NCBI RefSeq assembly: GCF_015999245.1
Contig: NZ_JAEAMR010000003.1
Coordinates: 168,157-232,156, forward strand
Direction of reading: 5' to 3'
Length of the DNA: 64,000 bases
DNA from: Streptomyces sp. AV19
GTDB lineage: Bacteria; Actinomycetota; Actinomycetes; Streptomycetales; Streptomycetaceae
Made by a program: the position numbers and the translations under genes. Below are positions 29,257 to 37,665 of this stretch, in pieces. Every line of letters begins with the position of its first letter. The first letter of the stretch is position 1. A model generated the notes under the pieces. The model saw nothing but the letters and a program-made list of their open reading frames with translations. It was not told where the DNA came from and did no database searches.

Positions 29257-30753
29257 GTGACGCGTGACAATTCGCCCAAGCACCGGCGCCGGACGGCCAC
29301 CAGCAGAAGGACCGCGTTCATCGCGGGCACGGTCCTCGCTGCCGTGATGGGCACGACGGCGGCCACCACGGCGGAAGCCGTGGCCGCGCCGGTGACCGCC
29401 CAGGACGGCGACTCCGCCGGCGCGGCCACCGAGCAGCGCCGCGGCGCGCGGCAGCTCAAGCCCGGCGTCTTCCACACCCCCATGGGCCTCACAGCGAAGC
29501 TGTCCGCCAAGCCGTCTCCGGCCGCGGAGCAGCAGCGCCTGAAGTCCACGCTGCAGTTGAGCAACGCGCAGAGCACCGGCCTGTACCTGCCGCCGCAGAA
29601 GCGGTCGGCCGTCATCATCGACGACACTCCGGAGAGCCGGGCCGGAAAGGTGAAGCTGCACATCGGCGTCCCGGGCGCCAAGGAGGACGGGGGCGAGCAG
29701 CGCGTCATCACCCTCAAGCCGGGCAGCAACATCCTCCGCGACCGGCCCGGCGGCATGCTCTACCTCTCTGTCGAGGGGGATGCGTCCGCCTCGGCCACCT
29801 TGGAGACCATCGGAATGGCGGAGGCCCCGCGCTTTGTGCTCGGTGAGACGAGCAACAAGGAGTTCCGTGAGCTGCTCGACAGGCCCACCAACGTCCCGTG
29901 GGTCGAGTACGTCAGCGAGCGGACCGTCCTGACGGTGGACCGGGCCACGGCGCTGAAGTACCGCGACCAGGACCAGAAGCGGCTGATGGAGTCCTACGAC
30001 ACGATCGCCCGCGTGCAGGACGCCGTCAACAACGTCGGGGACGGGAAGAAGACCCGGCAGACGGCCACCAGCCCGCTGGTCCAGCACATCACCCTGGACA
30101 GCCGGAAGACGGAGGGCGTGGCCCGGGCCACGGATGGCCGGGTGGCCTTCAACCCTGCCTACGCCGACGTCCTCCTCTCCCCGGGCAAGCTGGCCCAACG
30201 CCCTCACGCGATCAGTTCGTCGCTTGTGCATGACAAGCGGACTTGGGATGTCTGGAAGGAGCTGGGCCGCCACCGTCAGCTCGCGCCCCTCGGCGGCGAC
30301 GGGTTCGGCGAGGCCACGGCGAGCCTCTACGCCACCGCCGTCGAGCGGCACTTCCGCCCTGTCGGAGGGTTCACCGCCGGCATCACTTCGCGGCTCAGCC
30401 AGACCCTGGCCAAGCTCCGCGAAGCGGACCCGTCCTCGGCGGATGTGCAGCGGGCCGTCATGCTCGACCAGCTCAGGCTCGCCTACGGCCCGGACTTCTG
30501 GCCCAAGGTCAATGATCTGGCCATCAAGGACAAGCCCAAGCACCCGCGCGGCTCCCAGGACAACCTCATCCTGATGACCAGCGTCGTCACGGGTGAGGAC
30601 CTGCGGGACTTCTTCGCGAAGTCGAAGATGTTCCCGAGCAAGGACGCCGCCAAGGTCCTGGACAAGCTCGATCTCCGCACGCCCAAGCATGATCCGTCCG
30701 CTTTCGAGAACGGCAGGCCCAAGGAAGGGCGCGTCGTGGGGCTCAGCGAGTAG
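29257..30753 (+). CDS. Secreted peptidase M60-like protein with degenerate active site
   Basis: A 498-residue exported protein with a Tat- or Sec-type signal (about 1-43). From about residue 100 it follows the M60 (enhancin/mucinase) pattern: GLYLPPQKRSAVII, KLHIGVPGAKE, GGMLYLSVEG, VPWVEYVSERTVLTV and the helical C terminus DQLRLAYGPDFWPKVNDL with SVVTGEDLRDFF. At the catalytic site, where active members have HELGH, it reads KELGR (334-338), so both zinc histidines are lost while Glu335 remains. It is probably a non-catalytic glycan- or glycoprotein-binding pseudopeptidase (inference). The start is GTG at 29257 with GAAGGGAAA upstream. Confidence 0.8.
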   Translation: MTRDNSPKHRRRTATSRRTAFIAGTVLAAVMGTTAATTAEAVAAPVTAQDGDSAGAATEQRRGARQLKPGVFHTPMGLTAKLSAKPSPAAEQQRLKSTLQLSNAQSTGLYLPPQKRSAVIIDDTPESRAGKVKLHIGVPGAKEDGGEQRVITLKPGSNILRDRPGGMLYLSVEGDASASATLETIGMAEAPRFVLGETSNKEFRELLDRPTNVPWVEYVSERTVLTVDRATALKYRDQDQKRLMESYDTIARVQDAVNNVGDGKKTRQTATSPLVQHITLDSRKTEGVARATDGRVAFNPAYADVLLSPGKLAQRPHAISSSLVHDKRTWDVWKELGRHRQLAPLGGDGFGEATASLYATAVERHFRPVGGFTAGITSRLSQTLAKLREADPSSADVQRAVMLDQLRLAYGPDFWPKVNDLAIKDKPKHPRGSQDNLILMTSVVTGEDLRDFFAKSKMFPSKDAAKVLDKLDLRTPKHDPSAFENGRPKEGRVVGLSE

Positions 30754-31068
30754 GCCGGACCCCCGCACTCGCTGCCCCGGACGGCACCCTCGCCGCCGGG
30801 GCGGCGGTGCGTCGTTCGCCGTCCGGGCCGTGCTTCTTGGTGACGGCCCGGCCGTCGGCCTGGGCGTTCGCCGTCCGCCCTGGCAGCCACGGCGCAGCCC
30901 GCCCGGCAATGCTTCCGGCAGTCCGGGACGGGGGCCCGGCGGTGAGGGCGGCAAGGGACCGCGGTCCGCTCGCGTCGCGTCCGGGGCCGCTCCTCGGCGA
31001 AGTGCCCGAGTTCGGCGCACTCGCCGGCCGTGGACAGGGTGGGGGAGGTTTGCCCCAGCCCCGCCCTT
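30754..31068. repeat. Non-coding gap ending in a 19-mer repeat module
   Basis: No gene is supported between the M60-like gene and the convergent DUF397 gene. The only recognisable element is the right end: CCCGCCCTTTCACCGTTTC (31060-31078), the reverse of the window's 19-mer, which runs into the 3' end of the DUF397 gene. Confidence 0.7.
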
Positions 31069-31293
31069 TCACCGTTTCCGCAGGGGCTGCGCCCCTTCGT
31101 AACCCCGCAGGGCGGTGGTGAAGGCCGTCCAGGCGGACGGGGGGAAGAGGCAGGCGCCTCGGGGGCGGGATTTGCTGTCGCCGACGGCGACTCGGCCGTC
31201 GGCGGTGGGCTGTGATTCGACGCACTGGTCATCAGCGTTGGCGCTGTACGTGGATTTTTTCCAGCCGCGCTCGGGGAGAACGTGACGTATCAC
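31069..31293 (-). CDS. DUF397 protein with repeat-derived C terminus
   Basis: A 74-residue DUF397 protein: WKKSTYSANADDQCVESQ, GRVAVGDSKSRPRGACLFPP and WTAFTTALRG are the conserved blocks. It lies 15 bp downstream of the XRE/DUF5753 regulator with GAGGTAAC as ribosome binding site and a GTG start. DUF397 proteins are the usual partners of such regulators (bldB/whiJ-type systems). The last residues QPLRKR and the TGA stop are encoded by a dispersed repeat (GCGCAGCCCCTGCGGAAACG and onward), replacing the native end. Confidence 0.9.
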   Translation of the reverse strand: MIRHVLPERGWKKSTYSANADDQCVESQPTADGRVAVGDSKSRPRGACLFPPSAWTAFTTALRGYEGAQPLRKR

Positions 31294-31308
31294 GGCAAGT
31301 TACCTCAC

Positions 31309-32172
31309 TCAGGTTTCCAGTTCCCGCGCGATCGAGGCGATCATTTCCGTGGACTGACTCGATGACAGCGCCGCTGCTCGAAGCCCGTCGATCGCCCTTT
31401 GGTACTTCTTGACGGTTGCATCCTCCTCCAAGTAGAGGGCCCCGTCGAGGTACTCGACCTGCACGACATCGAAGTCCAACGGGTCGGGGTAGGAGAACAT
31501 GGAGAACGAGCCGCGTGCCCCATCGAAGGCCCCCTGGGAGAAGGGGATGACCTGGATCGTCATCTCGGGAGGCCGGCTCAGGGAGATCAAGTGGCGGAGC
31601 TGTTCGGCCAATACCCGTCTGCCGCCGATCTGTTGACGGAGGACGCCTTCGTAAACGATGACCAGATGTCTGGTCGGCTCTTCGCGCTGGAAGATGTCCT
31701 GTCGGGCCATTCGAAGGTCGACGTAGAATTCGACTTCCTCCTTGGTCAGTCGCTCGTTGCAGCCACTGATGATGGCGGCGGCGTAGTTGCGGGTTTGCAG
31801 TAGTCCCGGTACCACGTGTGCCTGAAACGTCGTGATGCGCGCAGCATCGGCCTCCAGGGACAAGAGCTCTTTGAGGTCGGGACCGATCTTGTCACTGTGC
31901 TTCCGCCACCAACTGCGTTTGTTGCCCTCGGCAGCGAGGGCGATCAGCCACTCCCGTAGCTTCTCGTCCTTGACCTCGTAGAGGGCGAACAGCGTCTCCA
32001 GCTCCAGGCGCGTTACCCGGTGCCGACCGGTCTCGATGCGGCTGAGCTTGGTGTTGTCGCTGTGGATCGTCTGTGCGGCCTGGGTTGCGGTGATCTCTGC
32101 TGCCTCCCGCGCTTCTCTGAGAGCGGTTCCCAGCCTGCGGCGGCGGGCCGTTCGGCGGGCGTTCTGCGGCAT
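31309..32172 (-). CDS. XRE-family regulator with DUF5753 domain
   Basis: A 287-residue regulator: helix-turn-helix at about 15-70 (LREAREAAEITATQAAQ, TKLSRIETGRHRV) and a C-terminal DUF5753 sensor domain (about 90-270, with HVVPGLLQTRNYAAAII and GRRVLAEQLRHL). AAGGAGGAAGG precedes the ATG. It is co-transcribed with the DUF397 gene downstream, as in WhiJ-type developmental regulators. The third common partner, an ATPase-fold anti-sigma-like protein, is absent here. It is divergent from two small genes it may control. Confidence 0.93.
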   Translation of the reverse strand: MPQNARRTARRRRLGTALREAREAAEITATQAAQTIHSDNTKLSRIETGRHRVTRLELETLFALYEVKDEKLREWLIALAAEGNKRSWWRKHSDKIGPDLKELLSLEADAARITTFQAHVVPGLLQTRNYAAAIISGCNERLTKEEVEFYVDLRMARQDIFQREEPTRHLVIVYEGVLRQQIGGRRVLAEQLRHLISLSRPPEMTIQVIPFSQGAFDGARGSFSMFSYPDPLDFDVVQVEYLDGALYLEEDATVKKYQRAIDGLRAAALSSSQSTEMIASIARELET

Positions 32173-32336
32173 GCCTTCCTCCTTCGGGGTGTCGTCCTCA
32201 GCCTGGTGCACTTGTGCCTGTCGTCATCGACGTATCGGCAGATGCCACACGGACGAGTGATGCGGCCCAAATTGGGAGTTCTGGTCATGCCGCTGCCTGC
32301 ACACTGGGCCCCCAAACCAGAGAACGGGAGCGAGGC

Positions 32337-32675
32337 GTGACCTACCGACCCGGCACCTACGTCGTCGACGTCCGCGAGAAGCGGCTCGTCCAGATCACCG
32401 GCACCGCCGGCGACCGTGTGCAGGTGCGCAGACCCGGCGGCGGGCTCGAATGGGAAGTCCCGCCGGACGTCCTGCGGTTGGCCTCGCGGGAGGAGCGCAA
32501 CGAGGCCGGGCTCCGGCCGTACCAGACCGGGTGCGAGCGGTGCGCCGAGCTCGAAGCCGCCCGCCGCACCGCCGCGTCCGGCGACGACCCGCGCGCGTCG
32601 CGCGACGCCACCGCCGAAGCGCTCACCCACTGGGTGATGGAGCACTGCCTGCGCAAGGACAAGGAGAAGCCATGA
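32337..32675 (+). CDS. Small conserved streptomycete protein of unknown function
   Basis: A 112-residue protein, GTG start with GGGAGCGAGG upstream. The N-terminal half is beta-rich (YVVDVREKRLVQITG, VQVRRPGGGLEWEVPP) and resembles a small ligand- or nucleic-acid-binding barrel; the C-terminal half is charged and helical with a CERC pair. It overlaps the next gene by four bases. Its position divergent from the XRE/DUF397 pair is common for uncharacterised genes in such loci. No function assigned. Confidence 0.75.
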   Translation: MTYRPGTYVVDVREKRLVQITGTAGDRVQVRRPGGGLEWEVPPDVLRLASREERNEAGLRPYQTGCERCAELEAARRTAASGDDPRASRDATAEALTHWVMEHCLRKDKEKP

Positions 32676-32923
32676 TGAACCAGTGCCAGCACACGGAGGG
32701 TTGGGACTCGGGCCGGGGCGAGAGCCGCTGCCGCACCTGCGGCACCCGCCGCTTCACGGACTACGGCGCCCTGCGGCCAAGGGAGTTGCCGCCCGTCGTC
32801 AAGCGACCGCTTCACGACCGTATCCGCGCCGACCGCGCCGCCGCGATCGTGATCTCGCGGACCGTGCGGCACATCAGCCGCTGGGGGCGAAGTGACGCCG
32901 AATTCGTCTGGGTGGCGGCCTGA
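32672..32923 (+). CDS. Small zinc-ribbon-like protein
   Basis: An 83-residue protein with four potential metal ligands at its N terminus (CQH followed by CRTCGTRRF) and a basic helical C terminus. The ATG at 32672 overlaps the stop of the preceding gene (ATGA), so it is translationally coupled. It resembles DUF6255-type small proteins seen near streptomycete regulatory or natural-product loci, from memory and unverified. Confidence 0.7.
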   Translation: MMNQCQHTEGWDSGRGESRCRTCGTRRFTDYGALRPRELPPVVKRPLHDRIRADRAAAIVISRTVRHISRWGRSDAEFVWVAA

Positions 32924-33067
32924 CATGGTCCCCGACGACCAAACTGCCCGCTATTGCCAGGAGTCACGGCACCCCACGGTCGGCCGCTGTCCTTCACCGC
33001 AGGTCATCGCCTTGAGTCCGACGGCCCGGGTGAGGGGGCGTCCGCCGAGGAGCAACTTGCGGGCAGA

Positions 33068-33505
33068 ATGGCTGTCATGGAGGCCGTGGACGACAGTTGG
33101 AGCGAGTGCGTAAGGATCGCCGACGTCGTCATCGGCCGGGAAGGGGCGCTCGCCGACGGGCGTTACGGCCGGGAAAGGCGGGCCCGGTTCCGGACTTGGG
33201 GAATCTCCCCGGCCACGGGGGACGCCCTGGTGCGCATCTTGATCGTCCTCGCGGTGCGGCAGCAGCAGCCGTCCTCGTACGGCGGCCGTGCGCTGCTCGT
33301 GGAGGCTGAGCGGGCGCTCGGTTCGTACCGTCCGCACGAGCTCTTCGCGGGCGTCCCCGCGACCGGCGTCGACGACGCGGACCGCGTCCATGTGGACGCC
33401 CTGCGGCTGCTGGTCTACAGCGTGACCGGTCCGTCGATGAGCACCCTCGAACGGCTGCTGACCGAAGCCCGGCAGGTCCTGCGCCGGGTCGTCATCGACC
33501 TGTGA
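33068..33505 (+). CDS. Hypothetical protein, helical
   Basis: A 145-residue acidic, helical protein (SWSECVRIADVVIGREG, then RHVDALRLL-like and LERLLTEARQVL helices). Codon use fits a real gene in this frame. The start is uncertain: ATG 33068 or ATG 33077; the frame is open further upstream but lacks a ribosome binding site. No family recognised. It follows the two small genes in the same direction after a 144-bp gap. Confidence 0.6.
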   Translation: MAVMEAVDDSWSECVRIADVVIGREGALADGRYGRERRARFRTWGISPATGDALVRILIVLAVRQQQPSSYGGRALLVEAERALGSYRPHELFAGVPATGVDDADRVHVDALRLLVYSVTGPSMSTLERLLTEARQVLRRVVIDL

Positions 33506-33608
33506 CGCGCATCACGTTGCCGTGGGTCAATCCGGAGCCATAACTTCCGGATAAGGGCCGCAAGACGAAGTCTTGCAGCCACTACCCCCACACCCCAGGA
33601 GTGCCGCC

Positions 33609-34307
33609 ATGCGCCCGTCCACCCTCCTGAGAACCGGCCTCGGCCTGAGCACGGCCATAGCCATCCTCTCCGCGACCGTGCTGCCGGCCTACGCCGCGAG
33701 CGACGCCCCGGCCGCCGCGCCGCAGGCGACACAGGTCGTGCAGACGTCCAAGGACACGACTGCCGTCGGCTGGCTGAGCGACGCGGAGCGCAAGGCCCTT
33801 GCGCCCTTCGTGAGTTACGGCAGCGGCCGCTACAGCCTCGACGCCAAGGGCGCCCAGGCCGCAGGCATCAGCCAGAAGGCGATCGACGCCGTCAAGACAG
33901 CCGTCGCCCGCCTCGACACGCTCGTCGACAAGAACCTCGCCGTCAGCAAGGACAGCGAGGGTGTGGTCGTCGATCCCACGACGGCGGCGATCGCCCCGCG
34001 CAGCGGGGAGACGCAGATCGTCGAGGGCATCACCGTGAAGGTGACCTGGTTCGGCCTGCTGATCCACCTGGACCCGTTCGTCACCGGCAAGGTCCAGGCC
34101 GGCGTGGATATCACCAAGGACCTCGTCCAGGTCGTGACCAGCGTCGTCACCATCGCGTCGCTCGGCAGCCTGCTCCCCGCCACGATGCTCGTCGCCGCGC
34201 TGACGGACCTGGGCTCGAAGGTCGTCTCCTTCTGCACGACGCGCAAGGGCGAGCTGTACGTCTACGTCACCTGGGCGGGCGTCCCGGTCTGCAATCCGTT
34301 CGCCTGA
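33609..34307 (+). CDS. Secreted protein of unknown function
   Basis: A 232-residue exported protein with a clear signal peptide (about 1-32, cleavage after AYA). The mature part has an N-terminal helical domain and a C-terminal domain with alternating polar/hydrophobic strands (ITVKVTWFGLLIHLD), a hydrophobic helix (TKDLVQVVTSVVTIASLGSL) and two cysteines near the end. CAGGAGTGCC precedes the ATG. Its 3' end overlaps the convergent acetyltransferase by 41 bp. Not recognised. Confidence 0.8.
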   Translation: MRPSTLLRTGLGLSTAIAILSATVLPAYAASDAPAAAPQATQVVQTSKDTTAVGWLSDAERKALAPFVSYGSGRYSLDAKGAQAAGISQKAIDAVKTAVARLDTLVDKNLAVSKDSEGVVVDPTTAAIAPRSGETQIVEGITVKVTWFGLLIHLDPFVTGKVQAGVDITKDLVQVVTSVVTIASLGSLLPATMLVAALTDLGSKVVSFCTTRKGELYVYVTWAGVPVCNPFA

Positions 34308-34806
34308 GCATCATGGCGAGGTGGCCTTCCCCTTCGGCGAGTTCACGGTAGCCCCACGACCGATACGCCGCTCGTGCGGGCTCCGCCTCGCAGTGGACGG
34401 TGAGTACGACGTGCTCCGCGCCGGTGCCGGCGAGGAGCGCGTCGTGCAGCCGGCGGGCGACCCCGCGTCCGCGCCAGGGCGCGCGGACCGCGAGCTCCAG
34501 CAGGGCGAGTGTGCGGGGCAGTGGTATGACGCCCTCCGGTAGGAGGCCGTACCAGATGATGTCCGCGCCGAGCGGTCTGCCGAGGGCCATCCCGGCCGGT
34601 TCGCCGGAGGCGGCGACGCGGGCGAGGGCCGCGCGGAAGCCGGGGCGGCGGGCCTCCTCCCTGAACCGGCGGAAGGTCAGGGCGACTTCCTCCTCGGACT
34701 CGCCGTACGGCGGTTCGGCGAACGCCTCGGCATGGACGAGTCGGAAGGCATCCTCCGTCCGTGCCGCGGTGGCGCCGTCCATGACCTCGACGACTATCGG
34801 GGTCAC
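34267..34806 (-). CDS. GNAT family N-acetyltransferase
   Basis: A 179-residue acetyl-CoA-dependent acyltransferase with the GNAT core: ALLELAVRAPWRGRGVARRL is motif A with the pyrophosphate-binding RGRGVA, and YRSWGYRE is motif B. Substrate unknown. The GTG start overlaps the stop of the upstream oxidoreductase (GTGA), making a two-gene operon. It converges on the secreted protein gene with a 41-bp antisense overlap. Confidence 0.9.
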   Translation of the reverse strand: MTPIVVEVMDGATAARTEDAFRLVHAEAFAEPPYGESEEEVALTFRRFREEARRPGFRAALARVAASGEPAGMALGRPLGADIIWYGLLPEGVIPLPRTLALLELAVRAPWRGRGVARRLHDALLAGTGAEHVVLTVHCEAEPARAAYRSWGYRELAEGEGHLAMMLRRTDCRPGRPPR

Positions 34807-35906
34807 AGCGCCACCGTCCGCCCCTCCTCCGCCGACCGCTTCGCCGCCTCCAGTACCCGCAGTGTCGCGGCGGCCTCCGTCGCCGTGACCGGCGGCTCCC
34901 CGCCCTCGCGCACCGCCCGTGCGACGGCCGCGTAGTACGCGGGGTAGTCGCCGGGCAGCGTCGGCACCGGCTCGCCGCCGCCTGTCAGCGGGGACTCGCC
35001 CGCGCCGAGCCGGCCCCAGGAGTGCTCCGGCTCGGCGCCCCAGGACGTGGCGCCGGGCCGCAGGCCCTCGCGCAGGGCGGCCTCCTGGGGGTCGAGGCCG
35101 TACTTGACGTAGCCCGCGTCGCTGCCCAGCACCCGGAAGCGCGGGCCGAGTTGGGCGGTGACGGCGCTCATCCAGAGGTGGGAGCGGACGCCGTTCGTGT
35201 GCCGCAGGGCGATGAAGGTGTCGTCGTCCGCCTCGGCGCCCGCGCGGCGCACGTCCGCCTCGGCGTGGACGGTCTCGGCCGGACCGAAGAGAAACAGGGC
35301 CTGGTCCACCAGGTGGCTGCCCAAGTCGTAGAGGATCCCGCCCACTTCGGCCGGATCGCCGGACTCGCGCCAGCCGCCCTTGGGGTGCGGGCGCCAGCGC
35401 TCGAAGCGGGACTCGAAGCGCAGGACGCGGCCGAGGGAGCCGTCCGCGACCAGCTTCCGGACGGTGCGGAAGTCGCCGTCCCAGCGGCGGTTCTGGAACG
35501 GGCTGATCAGCAACCCGCGTTCCCCGGCGAGCGAGGCCAGCGCCTCCGCCTCGGCGGCGGTCGCCGCGAGCGGCTTGTCGACGACGACCGGCAGCCCGGC
35601 CTCCAGCGCGCGGTAGGCGAGCGGGACGTGGGTGCGGTTGGGGGAGGCGACGACGATCAGGTCGAGCTCACCGGCGTCGGCGCGGGCGAAGAGCTCGTCC
35701 GGGGAGGCGGCGGTCCGGGACCCCGGGTGCTCGGCACGCACCTGGCGCTGCCGGTCGGGATTGGCGGTCACGACCGTGTCGAGGACGAGGTCCGGGGTGG
35801 CCGCGATGAGCGGGGCGTGGAAGAACGAGCCCGCGGTGCCGTAGCCGATGAGGCCCACGCGAAGGGGGGTGCCGGTAGTGCCGGTAGTGCCTGGGGTGCC
35901 GTCCAT
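34803..35906 (-). CDS. Gfo/Idh/MocA family oxidoreductase
   Basis: A 367-residue NAD(P)-dependent dehydrogenase. The N-terminal Rossmann fold has GLIGYGTAGSFFHAPLI, followed by the family's VVDKPLA motif (Lys contacts the substrate) and the C-terminal alpha/beta dimerisation domain with GGILYDLGSHLVDQAL. It acts on a sugar or inositol-like polyol; which one cannot be told. The N-terminal GTTGTTGT is encoded by short tandem repeats (GTGCCGGTA) at about 35872-35898. It is co-transcribed with the acetyltransferase. Confidence 0.9.
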   Translation of the reverse strand: MDGTPGTTGTTGTPLRVGLIGYGTAGSFFHAPLIAATPDLVLDTVVTANPDRQRQVRAEHPGSRTAASPDELFARADAGELDLIVVASPNRTHVPLAYRALEAGLPVVVDKPLAATAAEAEALASLAGERGLLISPFQNRRWDGDFRTVRKLVADGSLGRVLRFESRFERWRPHPKGGWRESGDPAEVGGILYDLGSHLVDQALFLFGPAETVHAEADVRRAGAEADDDTFIALRHTNGVRSHLWMSAVTAQLGPRFRVLGSDAGYVKYGLDPQEAALREGLRPGATSWGAEPEHSWGRLGAGESPLTGGGEPVPTLPGDYPAYYAAVARAVREGGEPPVTATEAAATLRVLEAAKRSAEEGRTVAL

Positions 35907-36070
35907 GCCCGCCACTCTGGCACACGGACGGGTGGGTACCGGAGCCGGGGAGTCCACTCGACGTCCCGCGCGTCTCACTCGTCCGAGGGAAGGAATTGCA
36001 CCCATCCGTACCGTTACCAGGCAACCGCGTTGTTCCTTCCGTGATGCACCTTTCGCGAAGAGGAACCGCC

Positions 36071-36382
36071 ATGAGATCCGCCCTGGTCGCCGTGCCCGCC
36101 GCCGTCCTGTTCGTCCTCCTCACGCCCTCCCCGGCGGACGCCGTCCAGCACGGCATTAGCCGGACGTTCACGGTCTCCACGGCCCGGGTCGCCACGCACA
36201 CGATCTACTGCCCGGGCCACGAGCACACGCACAGCGGAGGGGCGCAGGTCAGCCCGCCCGGCAAGTACTACATGCGGAGCACGCATCCGACGCCGGACCG
36301 GAAGGGGTGGTCGGTGACCACCGCGCCGCTCCCCGGGACCACGGGAGGGCGCACGGTCACCCTTTACGCCCTGTGCGCCTGA
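36071..36382 (+). CDS. Small secreted protein
   Basis: A 103-residue exported protein: signal peptide about 1-24 (cleavage after ADA), then a small beta-rich domain with two cysteines (about 49 and 102) likely in a disulfide and a His-rich YCPGHEHTHSGG segment that could bind metal. AGAGGAACC precedes the ATG. No family recognised. Confidence 0.75.
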   Translation: MRSALVAVPAAVLFVLLTPSPADAVQHGISRTFTVSTARVATHTIYCPGHEHTHSGGAQVSPPGKYYMRSTHPTPDRKGWSVTTAPLPGTTGGRTVTLYALCA

Positions 36383-36495
36383 GCCGGCGCTCCGCCCAAC
36401 GGGCGGAATCCGACGGCCGGCCGGGGGACTTCCCGCCGTGTCTGTCGCCCTCCGGCGGCGGGACGGGGATGTTCCCGGTGAACCGCGAACGTGAC

Positions 36496-36541
36496 GAGTG
36501 AAGCGTGAAGCGTCAAGCGTGAACTGTGAAGCGTGAAGCGG
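36496..36541. repeat. Short direct repeats upstream of the LAETG protein gene
   Basis: The heptamer/octamer GTGAAGCG and variants (GTCAAGCG, GTGAACTG) are repeated about five times between 36496 and 36541, just upstream of the following gene's start. A related duplication, GCACTGCGGATCACC twice in tandem at 36581-36610, lies within that gene's signal-peptide region. Confidence 0.75.
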
Positions 36542-36565
36542 AGCCCCCACCCCGAAGGTTCCTCG

Positions 36566-37363
36566 ATGCTGCTGCCCCGTGCACTGCGGATCACCGCACT
36601 GCGGATCACCGTCGCCGGTGTGTTCGCCGCCTGTGCCGTCGGACTCGCCGCCGTCGGATCCGTCCCGGTGTCCGCCTCCGCGGGTGACCGGCAGGAGTGC
36701 GGAGACCCGGGCAGCCCGGACTTCCCGATCGTCTCGCGGCTGAGCGGCGGCCCGGCCGTCTACGAGCGCGGCGCCGACGCCCCCGCCTGGGAGCTGGACC
36801 TGCGCAACGACACCGGCACCGGGTGCCGGGCCGTGCACCCCGTCGTCGTCCTGTCCGACCGGAGCCGCGCGCTCCGGCCGCAGGACGTGCGGATGGAGTT
36901 CTACGACCGCGAGGGCGCCCGCTGGCGGCCCGTGCGCTTCGAGCGGACGGAGGAGGCCGAGAACGTCGGCGTCCTGGAAGGCCGTTCGCCCGACTTCCGG
37001 GGCTTCGACGTCCCCGCGCACCGGACGGTCGCCGTCCCCCTGCGCCTCGGTTTCGCCGACGGCGCCCCGGAGGGGCCCGTCACCGCCAACGTCACGGCGG
37101 TGCAGCGGCGCGGTGCGGACGGGGCGTGGGTGGGGGAGTCGGAGGACTACACCTTCACGGTCGGACGGGCCGCCGCCGCGCCGGTCGCCCCGGGGCCGAC
37201 CCCGCGGGCGAGCCTTCCGGGCGGGGAGCGGCCCGGGCCGCCGGTGCTCGCCGAGACGGGGGCTTCGCGCGCGGTGGATCCGGTCGAGGTCGCGCTCCTC
37301 GCGCTCGGGTGCGTGGGGGGTGGGGTGGGGTTGCTGCTCTGGGCGCGGCGGATGCGGCGTTGA
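36566..37363 (+). CDS. LAXTG-type sortase-anchored surface protein
   Basis: A 265-residue exported protein with a signal peptide (about 1-39, containing a tandem RITALRIT duplication), an Ig-like beta-sandwich region (about 50-200), a Pro-rich linker, and a C-terminal sorting signal: LAETG (228-232), a hydrophobic helix (about 240-258) and RRMRR. LAXTG is the motif cut by streptomycete class E sortases, so covalent attachment to peptidoglycan is expected. The matching sortase E is not in the window; the nearby sortase is class F. Confidence 0.85.
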   Translation: MLLPRALRITALRITVAGVFAACAVGLAAVGSVPVSASAGDRQECGDPGSPDFPIVSRLSGGPAVYERGADAPAWELDLRNDTGTGCRAVHPVVVLSDRSRALRPQDVRMEFYDREGARWRPVRFERTEEAENVGVLEGRSPDFRGFDVPAHRTVAVPLRLGFADGAPEGPVTANVTAVQRRGADGAWVGESEDYTFTVGRAAAAPVAPGPTPRASLPGGERPGPPVLAETGASRAVDPVEVALLALGCVGGGVGLLLWARRMRR

Positions 37364-37665
37364 GGTGGGAGGGGTTTTCTCCCCGCCCCGCCCTTTCACC
37401 GTTTCTTCCGGGGCTGCGCCCCTCGGCCCGCTCACCGTGCTCCGCGCGGTGGTGTGGGGGCTTCGCCCCCTGCGCCCCGCTCCGGGGCTGCGCCCCCGCG
37501 CCCCGCTCCGGGGCTGCGCCCCCGCGCCCCGCTTCGGGGCTCCGCCCCGCGCCCCGCTTCGGGGCTCCGCCGCTCGTCCTCAATCGCCGGACGGGCTGAC
37601 TCGAATCGCCGGACGGGCTGACTCGCCACACGGCTGCTGGATTCGGCACCTGCGAGGATCGCGCC
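37364..37665. repeat. Mosaic repeat block before the HutC regulator gene
   Basis: It begins with the 19-mer reversed at 37387-37405, then about four copies of a unit of roughly 24 bp based on GGGGCTGCGCCCCCGCGCCC (37460-37570). It ends with a perfect 22-bp tandem duplication, 37582-37603 and 37604-37625, carrying the short-form core (CGCCGGACGGGCTGACTCG). No gene is supported. Confidence 0.85.

Noticed and set aside
32951..33391. Minus-strand open frame opposite the 33068-33505 gene
   Set aside because: Codon-position GC pattern and the amino-acid composition favour the plus strand.
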